A stretch of 35,398 nucleotides of DNA from Tissierellia bacterium (GTDB lineage: Bacteria > Bacillota > Clostridia > Tissierellales > Sedimentibacteraceae). The stretch lies in NCBI GenBank assembly GCA_012843025.1, contig DURT01000062.1, forward strand, positions 1-35,398, in the 5' to 3' direction. The notes under the pieces are model-generated. The model was not told the DNA's origin, did not search any database, and worked only from the letters and a program-made list of their open reading frames with translations. Within the stretch, counting starts at the first letter, position 1; every line of letters begins with the position of its first letter. The position numbers and the translations under genes are program-made. This document shows, one piece after another, positions 23,376 through 32,117 of the stretch.

Positions 23376-25751
23376 ATGAAGCAAAAATCTAAAATAGTTT
23401 TGGAATTTGATAAAATTGTAGAAAAGGTCGCCTCTTTTGCAGAAACCCAAATTGGAAAAGAGGAAGTATACAAATTAGATACATCCTCTCAATTGGAAGG
23501 AGTAATATTCAAGCAACAGCAAACGGCTCAGGCTCTTTCCATAATTATTGAAAAAGGAGCACCTCCATTAGGAGGTATAGCTGATGTCAGGGAGTATGTT
23601 AAAAGGGGAGCTATGGGAGGAATTATATCCCTGGCAGGACTTATTAAATGTGCTGACACATTAAGGGCTGGAAGGCTTTTGAAAAATTATGTACTCCATG
23701 ATAACAAGGATCGCAGCTATCCTATATTGGAGGAAATGTGTAAAAGTATCTATACTGACAAAGAAATTGAAGACAGAATATACAAAGTAATAATAAGTGA
23801 AGAAGAAATATCTGATGATGCCAGTCCTGAGTTAAAGAGAATAAGAAGAGAGATACAAATAAAGAGTAATTCCATAAAGAATAAAATTAATTCAATGGTA
23901 AACTCTCCCTCCATGCAAAAATACTTACAGGAAGCCATAGTTACTATTCGTAACGACAGGTATGTTATTCCTGTAAAGAAAGAATATCGCAGCATGGTTA
24001 GAGGAATTATTCATGATCAGTCATCTACTGGCTTCACCCTTTTTATTGAACCTATGGCTGTGGTGGAAATGACTAATGAAATAGCCAATTTAAAAATAGA
24101 AGAAAAAAAAGAAATTGACCGCATACTTCTTGAGCTGAGCTTAATGATCGGCGATATAAGCAGGGAGATGCTTGATAATCAGGATATAATAAAAGAATTG
24201 GATTTCATCTTTGCCAAGGGTAAGTATGCCCTAAGTATAAACGGAGTTGAACCTAGGGTAAATGACAGAGGATATATTCGTATTAAGAAAGGAAGACATC
24301 CTCTTATAGATCCATCTGTAGTAGTACCTATAGATGTAGTCTTGGGAGATGAATACAGGACCCTTATAATTACTGGTCCTAATACGGGCGGAAAGACAGT
24401 TTCTTTAAAAACCTTGGGAGTGTTCACTCTAATGGGAATGGCGGGACTTCATCTACCAGCAGAATACGGTACAGAAATATCCGTATTCAGTGCAGTTTAT
24501 GCGGATATTGGAGATGAACAAAGTATAGAGCAAAGTTTAAGTACATTCTCCTCCCATATGACCAATATAGTTAAAATATTAAAAGAAGTCGATGAAAAAT
24601 CTTTTGTCCTTTTTGATGAGTTGGGAGCAGGTACTGACCCTACAGAAGGGGCAGCTTTAGCAATTTCAATTTTAGATATTCTCCATGAAAGAAAAATTTT
24701 AACTGCAGCCACTACCCATTATAGCGAGCTAAAACTATACGCTCTCACAAAGGAAGGTGTAATAAACGCTAGTGTGGAATTTGATGTAGAAACATTAAGT
24801 CCTACTTACAGGCTATTAATAGGTGTACCTGGAAAATCCAATGCTTTTGAAATTGCTAAGAAATTAGGCTTGCAGCAGAATATTATTGAAAAGGCGAGGA
24901 GAAACATAGAAAAGGAAAAGGTAGAATTTGAAGATGCCTTAAAACAAATAGAAGAAAATCGTATTTATATTGAGGAAAAGAGACAGGAAATTGAAAGGCT
25001 GGAATTGGAAAGCAAGAAAAAACACAAGGATTTCTTGTTTAAGGAAAGAAAAGCTTTAGAAAGAAGTGAAAAACTCATAGATGAAGCAAATTATGAGGCT
25101 AGGAAAATAGTTGAGAATGCTAAAAGAGAAGCTGCGGAAATAATCAAGGAGTTAAGAGAACTAAAATTAGAAATGGACAGGGACAAAAACCGCAGGGCTA
25201 ATGAACTAAGACAGGCATTGCACGATAAAACCAAGGAGTTGAACGAAAACCTATACAGAGAAAAATTAATAGAAGAAGATACTTATGACAACAACACTCC
25301 TTTAAAAAAAGGAGATGCAGTTACTGTAAGGAGTTTAAACCAAAAGGGATATATTATTTCAGATGTTGATGAATCTCCCACTGTGATGGTTCAAATAGGT
25401 CTCATAAAAACCAAGGTTAATAAATCGGATTTAATAAAAATTAAATCCGAAGAAGAAACAAAGCATCAAAACAACACCAACAGAATGGTCAGGTTAAAAA
25501 CAACGTCTGTAGATCCAACTATTGATTTAAGAGGATTTAACTTAGACGAAGCTTTAATGGAACTTGATAAATACTTAGACGATGCATTCATGGCCAATTT
25601 AAACGAAGTGCAGGTAATTCACGGAAAAGGAACGGGAGTACTTCGGGAAGGAGTAACTAAGTATCTAAAAAAACACAAACACATTAAAGAGTTTAGACTG
25701 GGAACCTTCAACGAGGGAGGGGACGGTGTAACTATAGTTAAATTAAAATAG
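23376..25751 (+). CDS. mutS2: MutS2 / RqcU ATPase with Smr domain
   Basis: A 791-residue MutS-family ATPase lacking the mismatch-recognition domain. The clamp-lever region carries AIVTIRNDRYVIPVKKEYR, followed by Walker A GPNTGGKT (334-341) and Walker B FVLFDELGAGTDPTEGAA. A long coiled coil spans about 510-640, then a KOW-like segment. The C-terminal Smr domain has DLRGFNLDEAL and VIHGKGTGVLREGV. In B. subtilis this protein rescues collided ribosomes (RqcU) and may limit recombination. The Smr LDLRG and HGKGTG motifs needed for nuclease activity are intact. It starts 35 bases after the U32 gene behind AAGGAAGG and ends at a terminator. Confidence 0.97.
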   Translation: MKQKSKIVLEFDKIVEKVASFAETQIGKEEVYKLDTSSQLEGVIFKQQQTAQALSIIIEKGAPPLGGIADVREYVKRGAMGGIISLAGLIKCADTLRAGRLLKNYVLHDNKDRSYPILEEMCKSIYTDKEIEDRIYKVIISEEEISDDASPELKRIRREIQIKSNSIKNKINSMVNSPSMQKYLQEAIVTIRNDRYVIPVKKEYRSMVRGIIHDQSSTGFTLFIEPMAVVEMTNEIANLKIEEKKEIDRILLELSLMIGDISREMLDNQDIIKELDFIFAKGKYALSINGVEPRVNDRGYIRIKKGRHPLIDPSVVVPIDVVLGDEYRTLIITGPNTGGKTVSLKTLGVFTLMGMAGLHLPAEYGTEISVFSAVYADIGDEQSIEQSLSTFSSHMTNIVKILKEVDEKSFVLFDELGAGTDPTEGAALAISILDILHERKILTAATTHYSELKLYALTKEGVINASVEFDVETLSPTYRLLIGVPGKSNAFEIAKKLGLQQNIIEKARRNIEKEKVEFEDALKQIEENRIYIEEKRQEIERLELESKKKHKDFLFKERKALERSEKLIDEANYEARKIVENAKREAAEIIKELRELKLEMDRDKNRRANELRQALHDKTKELNENLYREKLIEEDTYDNNTPLKKGDAVTVRSLNQKGYIISDVDESPTVMVQIGLIKTKVNKSDLIKIKSEEETKHQNNTNRMVRLKTTSVDPTIDLRGFNLDEALMELDKYLDDAFMANLNEVQVIHGKGTGVLREGVTKYLKKHKHIKEFRLGTFNEGGDGVTIVKLK

Positions 25752-25753
25752 AC

Positions 25754-25783
25754 AAGTGCCAAGAATATCTTGGCAACTTTTTT
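25754..25783 (+). terminator. Terminator after mutS2
   Basis: AAGTGCCAAG (25754-25763) pairs with CTTGGCAACTT (25769-25779), with one unpaired base, around a short A+T loop, followed by a run of T. Confidence 0.85.
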
Positions 25784-25792
25784 ATATTTCTT

Positions 25793-26467
25793 TTATATTT
25801 CTTCAATATGAATAAGTCCTTCAAAACCACTTACCCCTTTGATGAAGTCTACATGATCAAAACGATTTTTAGATTCTAAGGAAAGAAAAGCAATTACAGT
25901 CATTTCCTTCATAGAAGAATCTTTGCTAATTTCCATATCATTAATTCTAAAGTTCAGTTCATGCAAATGAACGATGAATTTATCAAAATGTTTAATGTTG
26001 GTAAAGGAAGTGTATATATTGATAATTTTACTTGTTGAAGTAATAATTACATCCACTTTTTTGAAAAAGGTTATAATGAAAAACACAGCTATTGAAACAA
26101 CAATGGCTCCATAATAAAAGCCTATTCCTATAGCCAAACCTAAGCAGGCGGAAGCCCACAGGCCAGCTGCCGAAGTAAGACCTTTAACCTGGCTCCTGCT
26201 TGTTACAATGATGGTGCCGGCACCTAAGAAACCTATTCCGCTTATTACCTGAGCTCCTAATCTTGCAGGATCAGAGCCTTCAAAAGTCATATAAATATAC
26301 TGATTGGTCATCATTATAAGAGAAGAACTTAAACATACCAGCATGTAGGTTCTAAATCCTGCAGGCCTGTTTTTTCTGCTTCTTTCAAGGCCGATTAAAC
26401 CACCGCATAACATGGATAAGATGACTCTTAAACATACGGAAACTGCATTTAATTCAAAAATATCCAC
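25793..26467 (-). CDS. MgtC/SapB family membrane protein
   Basis: A 224-residue protein with four or five N-terminal membrane segments and the MgtC signature blocks LCGGLIGLERSRKNRPAGFRT, ARLGAQVISGIGFLGAGTI and VKGLTSAAGLWASACLGLAI. A C-terminal cytosolic domain of ~80 residues follows. MgtC-like proteins have been tied to low-Mg2+ survival and to control of ATP synthase or phosphate in pathogens, but the environmental role is unclear. The start is GTG 26467 behind GAAGGAGG. It lies 59 bases after the glycosyltransferase gene on the same strand and is probably cotranscribed. No Mg2+ riboswitch is visible. Confidence 0.93.
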   Translation of the reverse strand: MDIFELNAVSVCLRVILSMLCGGLIGLERSRKNRPAGFRTYMLVCLSSSLIMMTNQYIYMTFEGSDPARLGAQVISGIGFLGAGTIIVTSRSQVKGLTSAAGLWASACLGLAIGIGFYYGAIVVSIAVFFIITFFKKVDVIITSTSKIINIYTSFTNIKHFDKFIVHLHELNFRINDMEISKDSSMKEMTVIAFLSLESKNRFDHVDFIKGVSGFEGLIHIEEI

Positions 26468-26526
26468 TACCCTACCTCCTTCAGGAAGAAACCATACATA
26501 CTATATGCAAGTCAAGATAGACTATG

Positions 26527-27384
26527 TTACACTATTTTTAAATCTGTATGACTTCTTTGTTCGTTTAAGTATCTTTTTACAAGGTTTTCAAAATAATAAT
26601 AAAACACTCCCAGGTCTCCCCTATAGTTATTTTTCCAAGGTTTATTCCTTCCACAATAATGTATGATTGAAGTATTTTGGACAATCCATCGCATATCTTT
26701 TCTATTTGCAATATTTTTCGGATTTGCATTATAAAAAGTTAAGTATCTTTCACTTAAGTTATATACCATGGCATCTAGATTAATTGTTTTATGGGCATAA
26801 ACGCCATTTAGAACATCCTGGTCAGGAAGAACCAAAACTAATTTTTTGTTTTCTATATAGTCATATACTTCCTGAATGTTTTGTTTTTTTCTAAGTTCCT
26901 TTAAATTAATAAGCATTACCCCAGAGTTAATATACGTGCTTTCTTCTGGCATATCCAGCCTTATTTCATTGATCTTTTTCAAACTTTTACTTACATGAGA
27001 AGCAGCAGCAAAGAAGTTGTTTTCCATATCCATGTAGTATAATTCTTTGATACTATTAATTATAACTATGTCTGGATCAAGGTATAAAATTCTATCTAAC
27101 TCACGAGGAAGATACTGGGGAGCAAAAATCCTATAGTACATTTCTTTCGGGTATCTTTCTGTTACGGGTGCATCAGCAAACATACTAGGGGGAACTTTAA
27201 TATCTATAATATTACAGCGGCTGGTTATTATACAGTTTTTTATGGTATAAAAATCATCCTCGTTTAAAGTGGAATGAGCTATATATACATGGAAATTTTC
27301 CTTTGGATTTGATACTGTAAGAGATGTGAGCATTACAATTAATTGCTCTATATAATTTGAATCTAGTGTTACTAAAATATTCAT
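26527..27384 (-). CDS. Glycosyltransferase family 8 protein
   Basis: About 285 residues. The GT8 pattern starts MNILVTLDSNYIEQLIVMLT, continues to FHVYIAHST, has the metal-binding DPD in RILYLDPDIVI (about residue 100), then YINSGVMLINL and PDQDVLNGVY, and ends with IIHYCGRNKPWK, the C-terminal H-x(2)-G/C-x-KPW motif. GT8 enzymes are retaining and use UDP- or GDP-sugars; bacterial members often add glucose or galactose to surface glycans. The acceptor cannot be told. ATG 27384 follows AAGGGG with 6 bases between; a TTG at 27390 lies closer to it. Confidence 0.93.
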   Translation of the reverse strand: MNILVTLDSNYIEQLIVMLTSLTVSNPKENFHVYIAHSTLNEDDFYTIKNCIITSRCNIIDIKVPPSMFADAPVTERYPKEMYYRIFAPQYLPRELDRILYLDPDIVIINSIKELYYMDMENNFFAAASHVSKSLKKINEIRLDMPEESTYINSGVMLINLKELRKKQNIQEVYDYIENKKLVLVLPDQDVLNGVYAHKTINLDAMVYNLSERYLTFYNANPKNIANRKDMRWIVQNTSIIHYCGRNKPWKNNYRGDLGVFYYYFENLVKRYLNEQRSHTDLKIV

Positions 27385-27413
27385 ATACAACCCCTTCCTT
27401 ATACTTTTATTAT

Positions 27414-27441
27414 ATTATACCAAGTTACTAATTATTTGCAA
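27414..27441 (-). promoter_or_regulatory. Promoter of the GT8-mgtC unit
   Basis: On the minus strand, TTGCAA (27441-27436), 16-base spacer, TATAAT (27419-27414) preceded by TGG, an extended -10. It is divergent from the GNAT gene promoter. Confidence 0.7.
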
Positions 27442-27533
27442 AGATTGTAATGGGGAGCAATTTTATATGCCCAATTCAGTATAGTGGTTTGATAACTATT
27501 CACGAAATTAACCTAAAACTAAGGAATAAAACA

Positions 27534-27562
27534 TTTACATATAATTAATATTATAATAAAAT
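27534..27562 (+). promoter_or_regulatory. Promoter of the GNAT gene
   Basis: TTTACA (27534-27539), 17-base spacer, TAAAAT (27557-27562), 33 bases before the ATG. Confidence 0.7.
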
Positions 27563-27595
27563 AGAAATTAAATAATAGTAAGGTACGGAGGAAGC

Positions 27596-28675
27596 ATGGA
27601 GAGAGAAATAGTAAGATTAGATTTAGATAGAGATTTCGAAGCCTTTGAGGAATTATCAATAATATCCTTCGGAGAAAATACCAATATTAATAAGGAGATG
27701 TACCGCTGGCTTTTTGATAGGAATCCATACAATAAATCTGGAAATATGATGTATTTATTGAAGGAAGGAGATAAAGTAATAGGTTGCGATGGGCTACTTC
27801 CTAATGAATTGTATGTTAATGGTAAGGTGCTCTTAACAGCTCATTCGGTGAAATCAATGACTCATCCCGATTATAAAAAGCAGGGAATTTTTAGGAAGAT
27901 GACAGAAAACTCCTGTGAAAGAGGAAGACAGGATGGGGTTGATGTAATAATCGGCCTTGCCAACGACCAGTCTTATGCTGCATATCAAAGATTTGGCTGG
28001 CCTACCCTATTTGAAAAAGAAGTATATGTAAAGCCTATTTTAATCAACAATATTCTAAAAAGAAGGATTAAAGTTGGAATTTTGGCTGAATTAGGCAATT
28101 CTATTTATTCTTCTTTTATGAAAAACCGTTTAAAAAAAGAGATTGATCAAGAAATAAAATTTGAAATTCTTGACAAGGTTCCTCAGGAAACTCAGGAATG
28201 TTGGGATAGGTACAAATCAAAATATAATGTCCTTCTTGTACGAGACTATAAGTATTTAAATTACAGGTACAACGAAAGACCGGATGTAGATTATGTAACT
28301 ATCTTAGCAAGACTGAACAATGAAATAATAGGTTTTGCAATACTTCATAATTCGGTTGCCAACAATTCTAAAATGACATCTGCAGTTGAGTTTTTTACAG
28401 ACCCCCACAATGAAAGATTCATAAAAGCGCTAGCCGATGGAATTTCAAAGTACTGTTATGACAATGGTCTGGAATATGCTGTTGTTGGTACGGGGCATTA
28501 TGGCAAGTATAGAAAAGTTCTTTTAAACAATGGCTTTATGGTGACTCGTAAACCACCAAAGAACAATATGATGATTGCTCAAATACTTTCAGATAGAGTT
28601 ACCTTAGAAGAAATAACTGGTCACGAAAAGTGGCATATAACCCAGGGAGATGGGGAAACGGAATTAGATTTATAA
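27596..28675 (+). CDS. GNAT family N-acetyltransferase, two-domain
   Basis: A 359-residue protein. The N-terminal half has the GNAT acetyl-CoA-binding pattern SVKSMTHPDYKKQGIFRKMT (motif A, where Q-G-I-F-R replaces the usual Q/RGxGxG/A) and LANDQSYAAYQRFGW (motif B: the Y-x(2)-FGW element). The C-terminal half looks like a second, degenerate GNAT-like domain (VTILARLNNEIIGFAIL, then VVGTGHYGKYRKVLLNNGF). This layout fits the Eis/Acetyltransf_9-type family, whose known members acetylate amines on small molecules or proteins. The substrate cannot be predicted. ATG 27596 is placed by GGAGGA. argS follows, but with its own promoter. Confidence 0.85.
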   Translation: MEREIVRLDLDRDFEAFEELSIISFGENTNINKEMYRWLFDRNPYNKSGNMMYLLKEGDKVIGCDGLLPNELYVNGKVLLTAHSVKSMTHPDYKKQGIFRKMTENSCERGRQDGVDVIIGLANDQSYAAYQRFGWPTLFEKEVYVKPILINNILKRRIKVGILAELGNSIYSSFMKNRLKKEIDQEIKFEILDKVPQETQECWDRYKSKYNVLLVRDYKYLNYRYNERPDVDYVTILARLNNEIIGFAILHNSVANNSKMTSAVEFFTDPHNERFIKALADGISKYCYDNGLEYAVVGTGHYGKYRKVLLNNGFMVTRKPPKNNMMIAQILSDRVTLEEITGHEKWHITQGDGETELDL

Positions 28676-28679
28676 GAAG

Positions 28680-28708
28680 TTGACACTTTAAAAATGCTGT
28701 GATATTAT
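28680..28708 (+). promoter_or_regulatory. Promoter of argS
   Basis: TTGACA (28680-28685), 17-base spacer, TATTAT (28703-28708), starting just after the GNAT stop codon. The leader is too short for a T-box. Confidence 0.8.
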
Positions 28709-28740
28709 TTACTAATAATATATCCCGGTGGAGGAAAGAG

Positions 28741-30447
28741 ATGGATTTTAAGGAAAGAGTAGCTGAGATTTTTATATCAATAGAAACAGAGCTGTCCATG
28801 GATGAAGCTCTTCAATTAATAGAGATACCCCCCAGTGCCGATATGGGAGATTATGCGGTACCTTGTTTTAAATTTGCAAAAAAATATAGAAAGTCCCCTG
28901 CAGCAATTGCAAATGAAATAGTTGAAAAAATAGGAAGGGTAGAGGAATTCGAAAAAATCGAAAGTGCAGGACCTTATGTGAATTTCTTTGTGAATAAGGA
29001 ATTGTTTGCTGAAAAAGTGCTAAAGAGGGCTTTTGAAGAAAAAGAAAATTACGGCAGTACTGATGTAGGCGAAGGAAGGACTGTAATAGTTGAGTTTTCG
29101 TCACCTAATATAGCAAAACCATTCCACATAGGTCATATTCGTTCAACTTTAATTGGGAATGCAATTAATAATATTTACAAATATATGGGGTATAAAACTA
29201 TAGCAATAAACCATTTAGGAGATTATGGTACACAGTTCGGAATGCTTATTTCTGCTTATAAGAAATGGGCAACTCCTGAAGTAGTGGAAGCAATTGAGAA
29301 AGACCCCATACCTGAATTGCTGAAACTTTACGTAAGATATAATCAAGAAATTGAAAAACATCCCGAGTATCAGGATGAAGCAAGATACTGGTTTAAAGAA
29401 CTAGAAAACGGTAATGAGGAAGCGTTGGAGCTGTGGTCCTGGTTCAGGGAAGTAAGTCTTAAGGAATTTAACCGTGTATACGACATGTTTGGCATTAAAT
29501 TTGATTCCTATGCTGGAGAAAGTTTTTATTCCGATAAGATGCCTGCAATTATTCAAGAATTAGAAGAAAAAGGCTTATTAAAAGAATCGGAAGGTGCAAA
29601 AATAGTTGAACTTTCTGAATATGGACTGACGGATGCTCTTATTCAGAAAAGTGACGGCTCCACCTTGTATGTAACAAGAGATATAGCTGCAGCTAAGTAC
29701 AGAAAAGATACATATGATTTTTATAAAAATATTTATGTGGTTGGTGCTCCTCAAAAGCTTCATTTTGATCAATGGAGAAAAATAATAGATTTAATGGGTT
29801 ATGACTGGGCTTATGACTGTGTACACGTTATGTTCGGTACGGTAAGCTTGGAAGATGGAACCTTGGCTACTCGAAAAGGAAGAGTAGTTTTCTTAGAAGA
29901 TGTTTTGAAAAAGGCTATCGAAAAAACAAGGGAAATTATCAATGAAAGAAATCCTAATTTGGATAACAGAGAACAAGTTGCAAGACAGGTTGGAATAGGT
30001 GCTGTAATATTCCAGGAACTTTTCAATAACAGGATTAAGGACTACGTCTTTTCCTGGGATAAAACTCTGAGTTTCGAAGGGGAAACAGGTCCTTATGTAC
30101 AATATACATATGCCAGAACTTGCAGTCTTCTTCGAAAGGCAGGTATTGAAATTGATGATAATGTTGACTTTTCTCTTTTAACTAACAATGAAGCATTTAA
30201 TGTAATTAAAAAGTTAGAAGGATTTAAAACTGCCTTGTTAAATGCCCATGATAAGTATGAACCATTTATGGTTACAAGATTCATTGTGGGATTGGCTCAG
30301 GAATTTAACCGTTTCTACCATGAATGTCCCATTATTGTAGATGATTTGGAAATGAAAAAAGCTAGACTGCTTCTGACTTTAATAGTAAATATTATACTTA
30401 AAAAGGGAATGGAACTTTTAGGAATGGAAGCTCCCGAAAAAATGTAA
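28741..30447 (+). CDS. argS: Arginyl-tRNA synthetase
   Basis: About 568 residues, class I aminoacyl-tRNA synthetase that charges tRNA-Arg. The N-terminal Arg-tRNA-synt additional domain precedes EFSSPNIAKPFHIGHIRSTL, in which HIGH is residues 129-132. The second signature is degenerate, as in many ArgS (SLEDGTLATRKGRVV instead of KMSKS). The C-terminal DALR anticodon-binding domain ends with VNIILKKGMELLGMEAPEKM. ATG 28741 follows GGAGG; an upstream in-frame ATG at 28699 overlaps the promoter and has no ribosome binding site. Transcribed alone, with its own promoter and terminator. Confidence 0.97.
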   Translation: MDFKERVAEIFISIETELSMDEALQLIEIPPSADMGDYAVPCFKFAKKYRKSPAAIANEIVEKIGRVEEFEKIESAGPYVNFFVNKELFAEKVLKRAFEEKENYGSTDVGEGRTVIVEFSSPNIAKPFHIGHIRSTLIGNAINNIYKYMGYKTIAINHLGDYGTQFGMLISAYKKWATPEVVEAIEKDPIPELLKLYVRYNQEIEKHPEYQDEARYWFKELENGNEEALELWSWFREVSLKEFNRVYDMFGIKFDSYAGESFYSDKMPAIIQELEEKGLLKESEGAKIVELSEYGLTDALIQKSDGSTLYVTRDIAAAKYRKDTYDFYKNIYVVGAPQKLHFDQWRKIIDLMGYDWAYDCVHVMFGTVSLEDGTLATRKGRVVFLEDVLKKAIEKTREIINERNPNLDNREQVARQVGIGAVIFQELFNNRIKDYVFSWDKTLSFEGETGPYVQYTYARTCSLLRKAGIEIDDNVDFSLLTNNEAFNVIKKLEGFKTALLNAHDKYEPFMVTRFIVGLAQEFNRFYHECPIIVDDLEMKKARLLLTLIVNIILKKGMELLGMEAPEKM

Positions 30448-30456
30448 CAATATTCA

Positions 30457-30482
30457 TAAAGGAACCTAAGAGTTCCTTTTTT
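30457..30482 (+). terminator. Terminator after argS
   Basis: AAAGGAAC (30458-30465), 6-base loop, GTTCCTTT (30472-30479), continuing into a T-tract. Confidence 0.88.
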
Positions 30483-30555
30483 AATTATATTTGCCAAATT
30501 AGTATATATTTCAACATTTCATTTCAGCATTCAACATTGAGACGAGTTAGTATTT

Positions 30556-30578
30556 CCCATATAATTTTACTATATGGG
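30556..30578. promoter_or_regulatory. Palindrome overlapping the ribosome binding site of the lytic transglycosylase gene
   Basis: CCCATATA (30556-30563), 7-base spacer, TATATGGG (30571-30578). The right arm runs into GGGGAGG, the Shine-Dalgarno of the gene at 30589. It could be an operator, or in RNA a stem that hides part of the ribosome binding site. Confidence 0.5.
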
Positions 30579-30588
30579 GAGGTGTGAA

Positions 30589-31230
30589 ATGAAACGAGAA
30601 AAATATTTGACTTTTTTGTTGGCTATTTGTGTATTTTCATATATTATGATGATTAATTGCAGTATGACCTTGGGAGCAGAGAGTACACACTATATATTGC
30701 CTCAAGAACCTATAATTAAATCCTATATTTATGATTTAAGAGATTCATATGTTCGTGAACAAAGATTAATTAAATATATAGAAGATTTAACGGGTTTGGA
30801 AAGAATCCATTGTGAATTTATAGTAAAAGAGAGCAAAGAAAAAAATATAGATCCCTTTATAGTACTAGGTTTAATAAAGAGGGAAAGTGATTTTAATCCT
30901 CATGCAAGAGGTGCATATGGTGAAATAGGGTTAGGGCAGCTAATGGAAAGTACAGCAATGATTATATCAGAAAATTTAGGCTTTGACTTTTATCCAGACA
31001 GGCTCTTAGACCCGGAATATAATTTGAAATTAACTATTACGCAGCTTTCCTATTTAATGAGATTGTACGACAATGATTTCCATATGGCACTAACTGCATA
31101 CAATAGAGGTCAGCAGGGACTATTGAACTATATGAAAAATGAAAATGAAAGGGGAATAAGTGATTACTCTGCCAAAGTACTAATGTTTGCTTTAGAGTAT
31201 AAAGAATCATTTGATAATTTTTATAATTGA
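30589..31230 (+). CDS. Lytic transglycosylase, SLT domain
   Basis: About 213 residues. A hydrophobic N-terminal segment (residues 4-23, then a Cys-Ser at a possible signal end) indicates export or membrane anchoring. The SLT domain spans about 70-205: the catalytic Glu99 in LIKRESDFNPHARG, then GEIGLGQLM, NLKLTITQLSYLM and the closing ALTAYNRGQQG. Such enzymes cleave the MurNAc-GlcNAc bond of peptidoglycan, leaving 1,6-anhydro ends. ATG 30589 follows GGGGAGGTG; ATG 30574 overlaps the palindrome. A promoter for the next operon lies in its 3' end, so it is probably a separate unit. Confidence 0.9.
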   Translation: MKREKYLTFLLAICVFSYIMMINCSMTLGAESTHYILPQEPIIKSYIYDLRDSYVREQRLIKYIEDLTGLERIHCEFIVKESKEKNIDPFIVLGLIKRESDFNPHARGAYGEIGLGQLMESTAMIISENLGFDFYPDRLLDPEYNLKLTITQLSYLMRLYDNDFHMALTAYNRGQQGLLNYMKNENERGISDYSAKVLMFALEYKESFDNFYN

Positions 31231-31239
31231 TTGTATAAT
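31211..31239 (+). promoter_or_regulatory. Promoter of the unknown/DUF4080/TPR operon
   Basis: TTGATA (31211-31216), 17-base spacer, TATAAT (31234-31239), 36 bases before the ATG at 31275. The -35 box is inside the end of the lytic transglycosylase gene. Confidence 0.7.
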
Positions 31240-31274
31240 GTAGTGGCAATCATTGAGGAATAACGGGAGACTTT

Positions 31275-32117
31275 ATGCAATCAAGAATTAATTCTTTGCT
31301 AAATTACAGCTATACAGTTACGGATATACATTCTATTGAATTACAGCTATTTTTATTAACAGTAAAATGTCTGATGCCCTATGAAGATAAAATAGGGTGC
31401 TTTTTTAATGTAAAAAGATATTATAAGGAAATGGAATTGTTTGCTTATTATAAAAATGGCATGGATGAAACTATAGAACATTGGCTAGAGAGAAAAATTC
31501 CAACTGACAAAAAGGATGGATTAATGGAATTTAAGATTATTCCTATTGCACTGGTAAATACCCTTTGGGATAATTTGGTGGAAGAAATCTTAAAAGCAGT
31601 TACCTTTTATACGTTAAATATAGAAACAATTTTAGACGGAATTATTGTTTCTTCTGGAATATACGAATATATGAACAATAATTTAGAAAATGCTCATGAG
31701 CTGACAAAGGAAAGATTGATAGGATTTTCTGTTAAGGAATTTATTATTAAGAATAATATAAATGTTGATAAAAGTTATATAATTGATTTTGAAAAAGAAA
31801 GAATAAAAACTATTCAAAGAAATGATTTTTTTAACCTTAATAGGTATAAATCAATCCAATATATTTTTGGAGAACCTAATAAAGAATCTACAGAGGGGAC
31901 ATTAATAGATAGTTATTCAGCTTATTTATATAAGCTAAGGAAAGGCAGAATCGACCCTGAAAAATTAAAGATACCGGATAAAATGCCAGACTTGAAAGAG
32001 TGTTTGAAGAAGTCATACTTTAACCATCCCCTTTTAGGAAAGTGCAAAGTTGAAAAAAGAGCGAATAATGAAGTTGTAGTTAGAAATAAATCAGGACTGA
32101 TGAGGATAAGAATATGA
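31275..32117 (+). CDS. Protein of unknown function, first gene of the DUF4080 operon
   Basis: A 280-residue protein I do not recognise. It has no membrane segment or signal peptide and is largely helical, with a hydrophobic N-terminal half (for example SIELQLFLLTVKCLMPYEDK, LVNTLWDNLVEEILKAVTFY) and a basic C-terminal third (DKMPDLKECLKKSYFNHPLL, then KVEKRANNEVVVRNKSG). GGGAG precedes the ATG by 6 bases. Its TGA overlaps the ATG of the DUF4080 radical SAM gene (ATGA), so the two are translationally coupled and probably function together. It could be a partner, substrate carrier or target of the radical SAM enzyme (inference). Codon use is the same as its neighbours. Confidence 0.8.
   Translation: MQSRINSLLNYSYTVTDIHSIELQLFLLTVKCLMPYEDKIGCFFNVKRYYKEMELFAYYKNGMDETIEHWLERKIPTDKKDGLMEFKIIPIALVNTLWDNLVEEILKAVTFYTLNIETILDGIIVSSGIYEYMNNNLENAHELTKERLIGFSVKEFIIKNNINVDKSYIIDFEKERIKTIQRNDFFNLNRYKSIQYIFGEPNKESTEGTLIDSYSAYLYKLRKGRIDPEKLKIPDKMPDLKECLKKSYFNHPLLGKCKVEKRANNEVVVRNKSGLMRIRI

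Noticed and set aside
26468..26526. Magnesium-sensing leader before the MgtC-family gene
   Set aside because: The gap is only 59 bases and contains no recognisable aptamer. The gene seems to be cotranscribed with the glycosyltransferase.
28599..28740. Possible T-box leader for argS
   Set aside because: Only about 25 bases separate the promoter's -10 box from the start, and there is no T-box sequence or terminator stem.
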